Positions 51,210-60,730 of a stretch of 64,000 nt of DNA are shown here, one piece after another. Under the pieces are notes generated by a model. That model did no database searches, was not told the origin of the DNA, and saw nothing but the letters and a program-made list of their open reading frames with translations. Source of the stretch: Leptobacterium flavescens (GTDB lineage: Bacteria; Bacteroidota; Bacteroidia; Flavobacteriales; Flavobacteriaceae); the NCBI RefSeq assembly GCF_010671605.1, contig NZ_JAABOO010000001.1:1364001-1428000 (forward strand). Reading direction: 5' to 3'. Position 1 is the first letter of the stretch. Every line of letters starts with the position of its first letter. A program made the position numbers and the translations under genes.

Positions 51210-52598
51210 ATGAAACAAACAGAATTAAAAAAATTAGCACTGTTGCTAATTTCTATGGTAGCCTTTACGGCTTGTAAAAATGATGATGATAGCACCCCTC
51301 AATCTCCGGAATCCGAAAGAACATTAGTTGGGTTTTTATATACTACAACAAATGGAGAGCAAACAAATCAAGTACTCAGGCTAGATCGTTACAGCGATGG
51401 GAGCGTCGGGAATGAAATTGCTTATCCTACAGGTAGTGATGGAGGTGCAGATACTTCTGCGGGAGGTGATGCGAATGGCGATTTTGACTCTCAGGGAGCC
51501 GTACAAATAATTGGCGATTATTTGTTAAATGTTAATGCAGGAGGCAACACTATTTCTGTTTTTTCCTTAGACAGACCTACGGGCGATCTAACATTTCAAA
51601 ACAATGTAACTTCCGGAGGAACAAGACCCGTAAGTATTGCATTTACTCCCAAAGATGGAGCTACAGACGAATATTGGGTGGTTGTCGGAAATCAATGGAA
51701 TAATCCAAACGTACAAAATGATGGACCAAATCTTCAACGTTTTCCTAATGATGCTTTTCATAATGAAGATTTAACCCAATCGGATGCAACAGATGCAGAA
51801 AGAAATATTACATTATTCAGTTTTAACACTTCTACCGGAGCGCTTACTTTGGAGCGTCAATTAGACTCTTATGTTAGAGAAAATGGAGGGCCCACTACAG
51901 TTGCGTTTAGTGATGATGGCAGTAAATTGGCAGTATCTACCTGGGGAATTGCCCATTTTGCTACGGAGAACCCTTCTTTAGATGAACAACGGGCAAGCAG
52001 AGTTTACGTATACGATTTTGCCAATGGCATCATTTCCGGAGAGCGATTTTTTGAAGAAGAAGGTATTGCAGGTACTATTGGATTTAACTGGGCCAGGGGT
52101 AGTTCCTCCATATTACAAGTTTCAAATTTTAATTTAATATCGAGTAAACTGGATAATAGTCTTACCATTTTATTTGATGACGGAACTACTGTAACAAAAA
52201 ATCAAAACTTTAATACAGTAGAGGAGGGCGATATTAACGAAGCTTGCTGGAGTGCATTAAACCCCGATGGAACTGTTTTATACATTTCCAGTTTTGGCGC
52301 TAACGCTATTACTGCATTTAATGTAGATGCAGCCGGAAATGTTTCGTCTGAGATTGGTTTTGAAGTTAGAGGAGGATTTGCTCCTCCCGGAGATACAAAA
52401 GATATCTATATTAGTTCTGACGACGCTTATCTTTATAATATAGGTGCTTTTCAGTCATTTTCTATTAACACATTCAGTATTTCCGATTCCGGTGCCCTTT
52501 CTTATGAAGAGCAATTTACCTACGAAACAACTTCTGCTTCCGTAGGCAGTGCCGGAACGTTTAATTTTCTTGGACTTAGTGGATATGACCTGGAATAG
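51210..52598 (+). CDS. Beta-propeller lipoprotein (lactonase-like fold)
   Basis: A 462-residue lipoprotein (lipobox SMVAFTAC, Cys22) followed by an acidic DDDS stretch typical of surface lipoproteins. The body has repeated blade-like units (GNTISVFSLDRPTGDLTF, ITLFSFNTSTGALTL, NAITAFNVDAAGNVSS) as in the seven-bladed lactonase/YncE-type propellers. Catalytic residues of 6-phosphogluconolactonase cannot be assigned, so an enzymatic role is open; ligand binding at the cell surface is equally likely. It stands alone, closed by a terminator. Confidence 0.75.
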   Translation: MKQTELKKLALLLISMVAFTACKNDDDSTPQSPESERTLVGFLYTTTNGEQTNQVLRLDRYSDGSVGNEIAYPTGSDGGADTSAGGDANGDFDSQGAVQIIGDYLLNVNAGGNTISVFSLDRPTGDLTFQNNVTSGGTRPVSIAFTPKDGATDEYWVVVGNQWNNPNVQNDGPNLQRFPNDAFHNEDLTQSDATDAERNITLFSFNTSTGALTLERQLDSYVRENGGPTTVAFSDDGSKLAVSTWGIAHFATENPSLDEQRASRVYVYDFANGIISGERFFEEEGIAGTIGFNWARGSSSILQVSNFNLISSKLDNSLTILFDDGTTVTKNQNFNTVEEGDINEACWSALNPDGTVLYISSFGANAITAFNVDAAGNVSSEIGFEVRGGFAPPGDTKDIYISSDDAYLYNIGAFQSFSINTFSISDSGALSYEEQFTYETTSASVGSAGTFNFLGLSGYDLE

Positions 52599-52667
52599 CT
52601 TATTATATAAATAGATTAGTGAACTCTAATAGCCAATAGAGTTATCATTTCAAAAAAAGCTTAAAAC

Positions 52668-52704
52668 AAAAGCGTGCACCTTAAAAAGTGTACGCTTTTT
52701 TTTA
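52668..52704. terminator. Bidirectional terminator between convergent genes
   Basis: AAAAGCGTGCAC (52668-52679) pairs with GTGTACGCTTTT (52688-52699) with one wobble, followed by T on the plus strand and, in reverse, by TTTTGTTTT. It can end both the propeller lipoprotein gene and the ABC permease operon. Confidence 0.8.
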
Positions 52705-52763
52705 ATACTAGTCCGTCGAAAAAGGGAAAGTGAGAGAAACAGGGATCGCATCTTCCTTTTTAG

Positions 52764-55127
52764 TTATTCCTCTCTTAATGCCTCCACCGGGTTTTTAAAG
52801 GCTGCTCTTATTGCCTGAGAGCTTACCGTTAGTAATGCTACCACTAAAGCGCCTATTCCTGCCAGGATAAAATACCACAATCGCAGGTCGATCTTATATG
52901 CAAAACTTGTAAGCCAGTTAATGCTCAGAAGATAGGCTACGGGAATACCAACAAGAATGGAGATTCCAACCAGTTTTGCAAATTCTCCCGACAGCAACAT
53001 AGTGATCTGGCTGCTGCTCTGACCAAGCGCTTTGCGAATACCTATTTCTTTTTGCCTTCTTTCGGCTGTAAAAGCCACGAGCCCGAATAGGCCCAGGCAG
53101 GAAATAATAATTGCCATCCCCGCAAAGTATTTGGACAGGACGGAAACTCTTTGCTCCGACTGATAGAGGTGCTGATAGTCCTTATCCAAAAACTCAAAAT
53201 CAAAAGGGAAACCGGGATTGTATTCACTGTAAAACGCTTTGAGGCTGTTGAGGGTACTTTCTTCCCTACCCGCCTCTATTTTGATCATAATATGATTCCC
53301 GCTATCAGACAATTTGTAAAAACAGGGTTTTACTTCCTCATAAAGGGATTCAAAATGAAAATCGCCTACCACACCTACTATTTCCCTGTTCCTTCCCCAG
53401 AGTTCAACTATCTGGCCTACGGGATTTTTCAGTCCCATTTGAGCAACAGCGGTTTCGTTCAGGATGATCTTGTCTTCGTCTGTGCTAAAATCCCTGGAAA
53501 AAGACCTTCCTTCTTTTAATTCCATCCCCAGAACTTCAATAAAATCGTAATAGGCATTGATATAGCTGAATGCAATATTATCTTCCGGATCTTTCCCTTC
53601 CCAGGCATCCAGGCCGATGGTAGTACCATGATCTCCGGTCAGGTTGTGTGCATAGCTCGTAGCTCCTGTCACCCCGGGAATATTTTTAATTTCATTAAGC
53701 GAGGTCTCCAGTTTTTCGGCCATCTTACCTTCTCTTCTTAAGTAGATGATATTGTCCTTCTCATAGCCCAGGTTTTTTGTCTGAATGTATTCTATCTGCT
53801 GATAAATAACTATAACAGAAACGATCAGGACCACCGATACTCCAAACTGAAATATTACCAATCCCTGGCGTATCCACAGTTCACTTGCCCTTGTAGTGAA
53901 TTTTCCTTTTAACAGGCTAACCGGTTTGAAACCGGAAAGATAGAGCGCCGGATAACTTCCCGATACAAGGCCGACAAGCAGGCTGACTGCCAGAAGGAAC
54001 ACAATATGAGGCCACTGAAGATCGAGCTGAAGTTCCTTCCCGACGATCTGATTGAACTGAGGGAGGAAGATCACCACAAATAAGAGTGCGGTCAGCAGGG
54101 CCAGAAAAGATGTCATGATCGATTCTCCGAGGAATTGAAATCCGAGAGATCTCCTCTTTATACCCATGGCTTTTTTGACTCCCACTTCCTTGATCCTTTT
54201 GGAAGCCTGAGCTGTGGACAGGTTGATAAAATTAATACAGGCAATAAGCAGGATCAGGATGGCAATAACAGAAAAAAGCCGTACATAAGTTATTCTACCT
54301 TCAGCCTGTACCCCGTTTTCATATTTTCCGTATAAATGCTTACTTGAAAAAAGGGTCAGGAAGAGAGAAGAAGTCTCATCGTTAGATCGTTCCCTGATCA
54401 AACGGGTCATCTTGCTGTTAAGAGCCTCGATATTCGCTCCCTCTTTAAGCACCACATAGGTATGAGGATCGTTATAGGTCCAGTTGTAATTATCGGGTAC
54501 ACGATCCTTGTATTCTTCATAGGAATAAATAACATCGAACTGAAGGCTTGAACTGGCAGGAGGAGCTTTAAAAACTCCGGAGATCGTATAATTCCCGCTG
54601 AGTTCTTCCTGTTTCCATTCCAGGTCCCTCCCGATGATATTCTCTGAAGTTCCGAAGAGTTTTAGGGCCAGCTTATCCGAGATAACAACTGCCTGATTTC
54701 CCGAAAGGACCTCATCTTTATTCCCATCGATCAGTTCGAAAGAGAAAATATTGAAAAAGTCCTTCCCTGCATACAACTCCCTTGCTCTGATCTCTTTTCC
54801 GTTTCCGGGAGAAATAATCCCGTTCTCCTCAGAAAGCACATTAGTGGCATAGACTATTTCCGGCATTTCTTCCGGAAGGGTCTTTGCCAATGGGCCGGGA
54901 GTCCATTCGGAAGTAAAATTCCGGTTAGAGGATTTATTGGTTTTCATTACCTGATAAAGCCTGCTGTCATTCTGATGAAATTTATCTACACTTATCTCAT
55001 CCTCAATCCACAGCGCAATAAATAAAAAGCAGATCAGGCCGGTTGACAAACCGACAATATTGATGAAAAAAGAGTTTTTATTTTGTCTGATATTCCTGAG
55101 GAACAATATAAAATTATGCTTTATCAT
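52764..55127 (-). CDS. ABC transporter permease, FtsX/MacB type (last in operon)
   Basis: A 787-residue protein with eight predicted membrane helices in two halves: helix 1 (about 20-42), a MacB-type periplasmic domain, three helices of the first FtsX domain, a further helix near 430, a second periplasmic domain (about 450-660), and the last three helices with the FtsX signature ISCLGLFGLVAFTAERR and IGIRKALGQ. It ends with NPVEALREE, the cytoplasmic tail of the family. It is 18 bases downstream of the ATPase gene and most like the truncated permease at the right edge. Substrates of such exporters include peptides, lipids and lipoproteins. Confidence 0.85.
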   Translation of the reverse strand: MIKHNFILFLRNIRQNKNSFFINIVGLSTGLICFLFIALWIEDEISVDKFHQNDSRLYQVMKTNKSSNRNFTSEWTPGPLAKTLPEEMPEIVYATNVLSEENGIISPGNGKEIRARELYAGKDFFNIFSFELIDGNKDEVLSGNQAVVISDKLALKLFGTSENIIGRDLEWKQEELSGNYTISGVFKAPPASSSLQFDVIYSYEEYKDRVPDNYNWTYNDPHTYVVLKEGANIEALNSKMTRLIRERSNDETSSLFLTLFSSKHLYGKYENGVQAEGRITYVRLFSVIAILILLIACINFINLSTAQASKRIKEVGVKKAMGIKRRSLGFQFLGESIMTSFLALLTALLFVVIFLPQFNQIVGKELQLDLQWPHIVFLLAVSLLVGLVSGSYPALYLSGFKPVSLLKGKFTTRASELWIRQGLVIFQFGVSVVLIVSVIVIYQQIEYIQTKNLGYEKDNIIYLRREGKMAEKLETSLNEIKNIPGVTGATSYAHNLTGDHGTTIGLDAWEGKDPEDNIAFSYINAYYDFIEVLGMELKEGRSFSRDFSTDEDKIILNETAVAQMGLKNPVGQIVELWGRNREIVGVVGDFHFESLYEEVKPCFYKLSDSGNHIMIKIEAGREESTLNSLKAFYSEYNPGFPFDFEFLDKDYQHLYQSEQRVSVLSKYFAGMAIIISCLGLFGLVAFTAERRQKEIGIRKALGQSSSQITMLLSGEFAKLVGISILVGIPVAYLLSINWLTSFAYKIDLRLWYFILAGIGALVVALLTVSSQAIRAAFKNPVEALREE

Positions 55128-55145
55128 GGCAGGTGTTCTTTTAAT

Positions 55146-55814
55146 TTAATCCTTGATCATTCTTCCGTCCAGCAAGTTGATAGTCCTGGAACCGTAAGCT
55201 GCATTTTTCTCGGAATGTGTTACCTGAATTATAGTTACTCCTTCTTCATTCAGTTGCTTGAAAAGCTCCATGATCTCCTCTCCCTGTTTGGAATTCAGGT
55301 TTCCTGTAGGTTCATCGGCAAGAATGAGTTTAGGGCTTGAAATAAGTGCCCTGGCTATTCCTACCAATTGTTGCTGCCCTCCGCTGAGCTGGGTGGGAAA
55401 AAGGTCTTTTTTACCAACTATATTAAAACGATCCAGCATATCCCCTACCAAAGCTTTTCGCTCGGAAGAGCTATATTTCTTGAACAAAAGTGGCATTTCT
55501 ATATTTTCATATACCGTGAGTTCGTCCATCAGGTGATAGGCCTGAAATACAAAACCTATATATTTTTTGTAGAGGTTGATGCGATGCTTCTCCTTAAGGC
55601 TCTGAATAGGTTCTTCCAGGAAATTGTATTCTCCTTCATCAAAATTATCCAGCATCCCGATAACATTAAGCAGCGTGGTCTTTCCCGAACCCGAAGGCCC
55701 CATAATGGAAATAAATTCGCCTTCTTCCACCTGAATATTAATATCCTTTAAAAGAAATATCCTTCTGTTTCCGGAGTTCACCCATTTAAATATATTGTTT
55801 AATTCTAAAAGCAT
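55146..55814 (-). CDS. ABC transporter ATPase, MacB/LolD type
   Basis: A 222-residue nucleotide-binding domain: Walker A GPSGSGKTT (39-47), Q loop with FVFQAYHLMDEL, signature LSGGQ (143-147), Walker B LILADEP with Asp167-Glu168, and the His loop VTHSEKNA. After the signature the sequence is QQLVGIARAL where LolD/MacB proteins normally have QQRVAIARAL: the conserved Arg is Leu. It is the only ATPase gene among five permease genes and would serve them as a dimer. Confidence 0.9.
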   Translation of the reverse strand: MLLELNNIFKWVNSGNRRIFLLKDINIQVEEGEFISIMGPSGSGKTTLLNVIGMLDNFDEGEYNFLEEPIQSLKEKHRINLYKKYIGFVFQAYHLMDELTVYENIEMPLLFKKYSSSERKALVGDMLDRFNIVGKKDLFPTQLSGGQQQLVGIARALISSPKLILADEPTGNLNSKQGEEIMELFKQLNEEGVTIIQVTHSEKNAAYGSRTINLLDGRMIKD

Positions 55815-55847
55815 TTTGTATGTTTTATATATTGATAATTTCTTGTT

Positions 55848-58253
55848 TTATTCTGTTCTGAGGCTTTTTACCGGATCAGCCAAGGAAGCTTTAACGGATT
55901 GAAAGCTGCAGCTTAGTAAAGCGATCATTAAAGTGATAACTCCTCCGCTGAGGAACATCCACAAAGATAATTCTACCTTATAACTAAAGCCCTGAAGCCA
56001 CATGTTCATGGCATAATATACCAGAGGTACGGCAATGATAAAGGCAATGGCAACTAAAAAAATAAATTCTTTGGAGAAAAAGGTAACGTTGTCCAGAAGT
56101 CCTGCTCCCAGAACCTTGCGTATCCCTATTTCCTTTGTTTTTCTTAAGGTGATAAAAGACATCAGGCCCAGCAGTCCAAGGCATCCTATACTTATTGCCA
56201 GGATAGAGAGGATGGTAAAGCCGTTAAAAATAAGTCGTTCCACAAGATATTCCTTCTCCATAGAATCGTCCAGGAATTCGTAGTTATAAACGGAATTCTT
56301 AAATATCCCGTTCCAGGTCTTCTCAACAGAAGCCAGGGTACGGGAACTTCCGTCTGCTATTTTAATAAAGGCGTTATTCTGATAAGCATTCCAGTTTAAA
56401 ATAATACAGGGAGTGATCTCGTACTGAAGGGAGTGATTATTAAAATCTTTTACAACTCCAACAATAGTGGCCTCGCCTTCATTGATAGCCAGCCTCTTGC
56501 CAATGGCCTCCTGTGGGGTCCAGTTATAGGCTTTCAGCAATTTTTCATTTACAATAAATTCGTCAAAGCGGTTTTTATTGGAAATAAAATTCCTTCCGGC
56601 AATCAGTTCCAGGTCATAAAAGTCCAGATAATTAATATCGCCTATTTTCATTTCGGCACTCTTTCCTTCTTCTACGGTTTGTTCCGGAGTTCTGAATGAG
56701 GTTCCCAGCGAATATCCGTTTACACCCATTGGAGGGCCGGACCCGAAGGAAACCTTCAGGATATCTTTATCCTGCAAAAGAGCATTCCTGTACACTTCCA
56801 GTTTATTGAATTCGGGAGCGGAGGTCGTTACCACGGCGTCCGAAGAAAACCCGATCTCCTGATTCCTGAAATAATTCATCTGTGTTGCTACCACAATAGA
56901 GGCGATCACAAAAAGCTGAACGATCACAAACTGAAACACGATCAGGGATTTGCGAAGGGTAAGGCCATTGGTCTTTTTAAAAACCACCATGTTCTTTAAT
57001 GCGGGGATCGGTTTAAAGGACGAGAGTACCAATGCTGGATAAATAGCTGCCAGAAGCACCGTAAGTCCTCCGATAAGCAGTACCAGGCCTATCTGTTCCC
57101 ATCCGAAGTGCAGTTTCAGGTTTATGATAGACAAAAAACCATTGAGCTCATTAATCAGGAAATAAGACATCAGCACCGAAAGGCCAAGAGTAAGGCTTAT
57201 CAGGATAATATTTTCCAGGACAAACTGAAAGATCAGGTTAAAACGGGAACCTCCCAGCACTTTTCGTATTCCTACTTCTTTGGACCTCGATGTAGATTGT
57301 GCGGTTATTAAGTTTACAAAATTAACGATGGCAATGATCAGGATAAAAAGAGCTACCAGGGATGCCGTACGGAGTACACCGGCGGGCATGGTATAGCCAC
57401 CCGGAATACTGCCGTAAAGGGTTTCGGTATGTATTTCTTTTAGAGGTTGCAGGAAATAGGAAATACGCCGGTCATCCTCGGGTTTCAGATATTTTTTCTT
57501 CCAGCCCGCAATCGCCGACTCCAGCTTTTCCTTTAATTTTTCGTTTTTCAGGACCACAAAAGTAGTTCCCTGATAATTCCCTGACCAGTTGGAGGTAAAA
57601 AAGGGATTATTCTCCTTAAAAAATTCATAGGGAACCAGCATATTATACCGCTGATTGGCATTTCCGGGAGGGTTCTTTACCACTCCGCTTACTACCAGCG
57701 GATCTTTACTGTTCAGCATAATGGTCTTTCCCAGAACGGATCCATAGTTGCTTATATCATTTCCGAAATACTTTTTGGCAAGGTATTCGGTCAGGACAAC
57801 CGAACCGTAATTATCAAGGGCTGTATTACGGTCTCCCGCCAGCCATTCTGCATCAAAGGTTTCCAGATAGTACCCATCCGCAAATAATACATAAGGTTCC
57901 TCATAGAGTGTAACTTCTCCCTGTTCGTTCTTTACACTGAATTCCCTGCTGGCAGGACCTGCGGTCTGAGTAACTATATCTATTTCCGGAAAGTCGTTCC
58001 TCAGGGCTTCGGCCAGAGGATAAGCGGTCGTATTCCAATACAGGGTCTCTTCCGGATATTCGGTGTGCTGCACTACGCGGTAAATATCGTCTGAACGCTG
58101 ATGATAACTGTCAAAATCAGATTCGTATTTCGTAAAAACAAGGATCACCATACAGGCACTGATCCCGATAGATAGTCCCAGAACATTTATAAGCGTACTC
58201 AGCTTGTTCTTGACAAGGTTACGCCAGGCTATTTTCAGATAATTTCTAAACAT
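55848..58253 (-). CDS. ABC transporter permease, FtsX/MacB type
   Basis: An 801-residue permease with the same eight-helix plan as its neighbours: first helix about 20-40 (STLINVLGLSIGISACMVIL), MacB-like periplasmic domain, FtsX helices (LFILIIAIVNFVNLITAQST, VGIRKVLGG), second periplasmic domain and the final helices (ISIGCLGLLGLMSFITLRK). It ends DPVKSLRTE. Directly upstream of the ATPase gene (34-base gap). By-eye similarity is greater to the 58273 and 60731 permeases than to the 52764 one. Confidence 0.85.
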   Translation of the reverse strand: MFRNYLKIAWRNLVKNKLSTLINVLGLSIGISACMVILVFTKYESDFDSYHQRSDDIYRVVQHTEYPEETLYWNTTAYPLAEALRNDFPEIDIVTQTAGPASREFSVKNEQGEVTLYEEPYVLFADGYYLETFDAEWLAGDRNTALDNYGSVVLTEYLAKKYFGNDISNYGSVLGKTIMLNSKDPLVVSGVVKNPPGNANQRYNMLVPYEFFKENNPFFTSNWSGNYQGTTFVVLKNEKLKEKLESAIAGWKKKYLKPEDDRRISYFLQPLKEIHTETLYGSIPGGYTMPAGVLRTASLVALFILIIAIVNFVNLITAQSTSRSKEVGIRKVLGGSRFNLIFQFVLENIILISLTLGLSVLMSYFLINELNGFLSIINLKLHFGWEQIGLVLLIGGLTVLLAAIYPALVLSSFKPIPALKNMVVFKKTNGLTLRKSLIVFQFVIVQLFVIASIVVATQMNYFRNQEIGFSSDAVVTTSAPEFNKLEVYRNALLQDKDILKVSFGSGPPMGVNGYSLGTSFRTPEQTVEEGKSAEMKIGDINYLDFYDLELIAGRNFISNKNRFDEFIVNEKLLKAYNWTPQEAIGKRLAINEGEATIVGVVKDFNNHSLQYEITPCIILNWNAYQNNAFIKIADGSSRTLASVEKTWNGIFKNSVYNYEFLDDSMEKEYLVERLIFNGFTILSILAISIGCLGLLGLMSFITLRKTKEIGIRKVLGAGLLDNVTFFSKEFIFLVAIAFIIAVPLVYYAMNMWLQGFSYKVELSLWMFLSGGVITLMIALLSCSFQSVKASLADPVKSLRTE

Positions 58254-58272
58254 CCTTATATTTTTTAATTCT

Positions 58273-60720
58273 TTATTCTTCTTTTAAGGTCTTCGCAGGG
58301 TCGAGCCTGGAAGCCAGTACAGTCTGGGAACTAACCGTCAGAAATGCTACCATCAGGGTTATAGCTCCCGCAATTACAAAATAAGACACATCAACAGGCA
58401 CCCTATAGGTGAAACCTGAAAGCCAGTCTTTAAAAAACAAATAAGCCACAGGGATCCCGATTGCCACCGAAATAACAACCAGCTGCATAAACTCTCTGGA
58501 TAACAGCAAAGTAATCTGAGCGCTACGCTGTCCCAGTACTTTTCGTATCCCTATTTCCTTAACACGCGCCTGTATAGTATGAATGACCAGTCCGAACAGC
58601 CCCAGGCAGCTTATTAAAATGGAGAGACCCATCGCCCATCGCAAAAGGGTAGACATTTTTTGTTCCTGCTCATAGAATTGTGCTACGGTCTGGTCCATAA
58701 AGCTGATATCGAAAATGGCATCGGGATATATTTTTTTATATACCCTTTCCACTTTTGCCAGGGTAGCTGCCCAGTTCTCCTTACTCCCTTCGGCCATGGA
58801 AAAATGTATGGTATTTAACTGCCGGAATCTCGGGCCGTAAATATCTCCGGTAAGCACCAGTGGCTGGATAGGGGATTTAAGTGATCGTTGATTAAAATCT
58901 TTCATAACTCCGACTATGGGAGTTTTTTCACCATCTACCTCTAAAATTTTTCCAATGGCATTTACCGGATCCTGAAACCCGAGTACTTTCAGGTAAGATT
59001 CATTAATGACATATTCTTTTATGGTATCGTTTAAACGTTCTCTTCCCGCCAGCAGGTCGATATTGTACAAATTAAGATAGTTCAGGTCTCCGTACAGAAA
59101 CTCTACTTCTTTCTGTATTTCCTTTTCTCCTTCTCTGTAAATCAGGTTTGAAGAGCTCACATTAAATGAAGCCGGAGGGTTATTTCCCAAACTGATGTCC
59201 TGAATAAGCGGAATAGCCTTTAGTTCTTCCATAAACTGCAGTCTTTTTGCTTCGGAAGAATCGTACCACGGACTCTGAACATAGGCAATGGCATTTGTTT
59301 TAAAACCCATATCCTTGTTCATCATAAAACTGATCTGTTTCCCTACCAACAGGGTTGCCAGAATAAAAACCTGAGCGATCACAAACTGAAAAATCGTTAA
59401 ATACCTCCGCAGGGATGCCGATTGCCTGCCCGAAGACACTTTGTTTCTCAGGATAGCGGAAGGCCTGAATTTAGACAGTACCATGGCCGGATAAAAACCG
59501 GATAAAAGGGTAACACAGATCAACAGTACAATTATAAAGCCGATGATCTGCGGGCTGGTGAATAATTCGGCGGTAACACCTTCAGGCGTGAAGTCGCCGA
59601 AAATCCTCAACAGGTAAACAGCAAAAACAACAGACACCAAGGTGGCTATGACAGTAAGCAGGAACATCTCTCCAAGCATCTGGAACATCACCTGCCTTTT
59701 TGCAGCTCCCAGAGCTTTAATAATTCCAATTTCCTTTGCTCTTTTAGTGGCTTGTGCCGTATTCAGGTTGATAAAATTAATACACGCCAGCAAGAGGATA
59801 AATAAGGCAATTCCCGAGAGTCCCCAAAGCGAAGATCTGCTGGCCGGGCTGCCACTGAAATTAAAGATGCCGTAATCTGCATTAAAGTGAAGATCACTCA
59901 GAGGTTGCAGGTGAAAACGCTGTTTCTGTTTGTAAACGGACAATTCTTCATCTAACTTCGCTGCCGCCAGTTCGTCCAGTTGTTCTTTTACGACCTGTTT
60001 ATTTATATTCTTATCCAGTTTTACGAATAATTGAACCCCCGAATTCGTCCCTAGCCAGTTTTCACTGAGGATCTGCCTTCTCTGACTGGATTTAACGGCT
60101 GTTTTTAGAGAAATAAATTCCTTTCCTTTAAAATCGCTGCGCTGTTTCAGATCATCAACGATCCCCGTAACCCTGGTACTCATGGAGTCGTTATATATTA
60201 AAGTTTTTCCCAGGATCTGATCTGCAGAAAGGCCGGGGAAATATTTCTGAGCCCTGTTTTTGGTAAGCACTACCTCATCCGGGTTTTCCAAAATCCCGTG
60301 TGGAGAGCCTGCCAGCCAATCATACCTGAAGAGTTTAAAATAGCTTTCATCTGTGTAGATCACATCGTTTACTTCCCGGTAAACATGCTCTTTTTGAGGT
60401 GTATTTACAGTAGCTATATATCCGGTATAGAAATAAGTAGCCTGTTCCACACCCTTAAAATCTTCCTTCACGCTGGTGGTAAGTGGTCGCGGCACTCCTC
60501 TGTTGTGTGCCTTAAACTCGGGAGAGGTAAAGTTGCTGGTTATCCTATAAATGCGATCGCTGTCTTTATGAAAGGTATCAAAGCTTAAATCGTAGTATAC
60601 CAGGATCCCGATAACGAAAGACGTGCTCAGGCCGATGGCCAGACTTACAATATTTATGGAGGTAAAGAGCTTATTCTTCCACAAATTCCTCCAGGCTATT
60701 TTCAGATAGTTTTTTAGCAT
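58273..60720 (-). CDS. ABC transporter permease, FtsX/MacB type
   Basis: An 815-residue permease: initial helix (LFTSINIVSLAIGLSTSFVI), first periplasmic domain with the family strand YRITSNFTSPEF, FtsX helices with FILLLACINFINLNTAQATK and IGIIKALGAAKRQ, second periplasmic domain (about 470-690) and the last helices with SILISCLGLFGLVIHTIQ and IGIRKVLGQRSAQ. C terminus LDPAKTLKEE. Gap to the downstream permease is 19 bases. Like the others it contains two FtsX halves in one chain. Confidence 0.85.
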   Translation of the reverse strand: MLKNYLKIAWRNLWKNKLFTSINIVSLAIGLSTSFVIGILVYYDLSFDTFHKDSDRIYRITSNFTSPEFKAHNRGVPRPLTTSVKEDFKGVEQATYFYTGYIATVNTPQKEHVYREVNDVIYTDESYFKLFRYDWLAGSPHGILENPDEVVLTKNRAQKYFPGLSADQILGKTLIYNDSMSTRVTGIVDDLKQRSDFKGKEFISLKTAVKSSQRRQILSENWLGTNSGVQLFVKLDKNINKQVVKEQLDELAAAKLDEELSVYKQKQRFHLQPLSDLHFNADYGIFNFSGSPASRSSLWGLSGIALFILLLACINFINLNTAQATKRAKEIGIIKALGAAKRQVMFQMLGEMFLLTVIATLVSVVFAVYLLRIFGDFTPEGVTAELFTSPQIIGFIIVLLICVTLLSGFYPAMVLSKFRPSAILRNKVSSGRQSASLRRYLTIFQFVIAQVFILATLLVGKQISFMMNKDMGFKTNAIAYVQSPWYDSSEAKRLQFMEELKAIPLIQDISLGNNPPASFNVSSSNLIYREGEKEIQKEVEFLYGDLNYLNLYNIDLLAGRERLNDTIKEYVINESYLKVLGFQDPVNAIGKILEVDGEKTPIVGVMKDFNQRSLKSPIQPLVLTGDIYGPRFRQLNTIHFSMAEGSKENWAATLAKVERVYKKIYPDAIFDISFMDQTVAQFYEQEQKMSTLLRWAMGLSILISCLGLFGLVIHTIQARVKEIGIRKVLGQRSAQITLLLSREFMQLVVISVAIGIPVAYLFFKDWLSGFTYRVPVDVSYFVIAGAITLMVAFLTVSSQTVLASRLDPAKTLKEE

Positions 60721-60730
60721 CTTGTTTTCT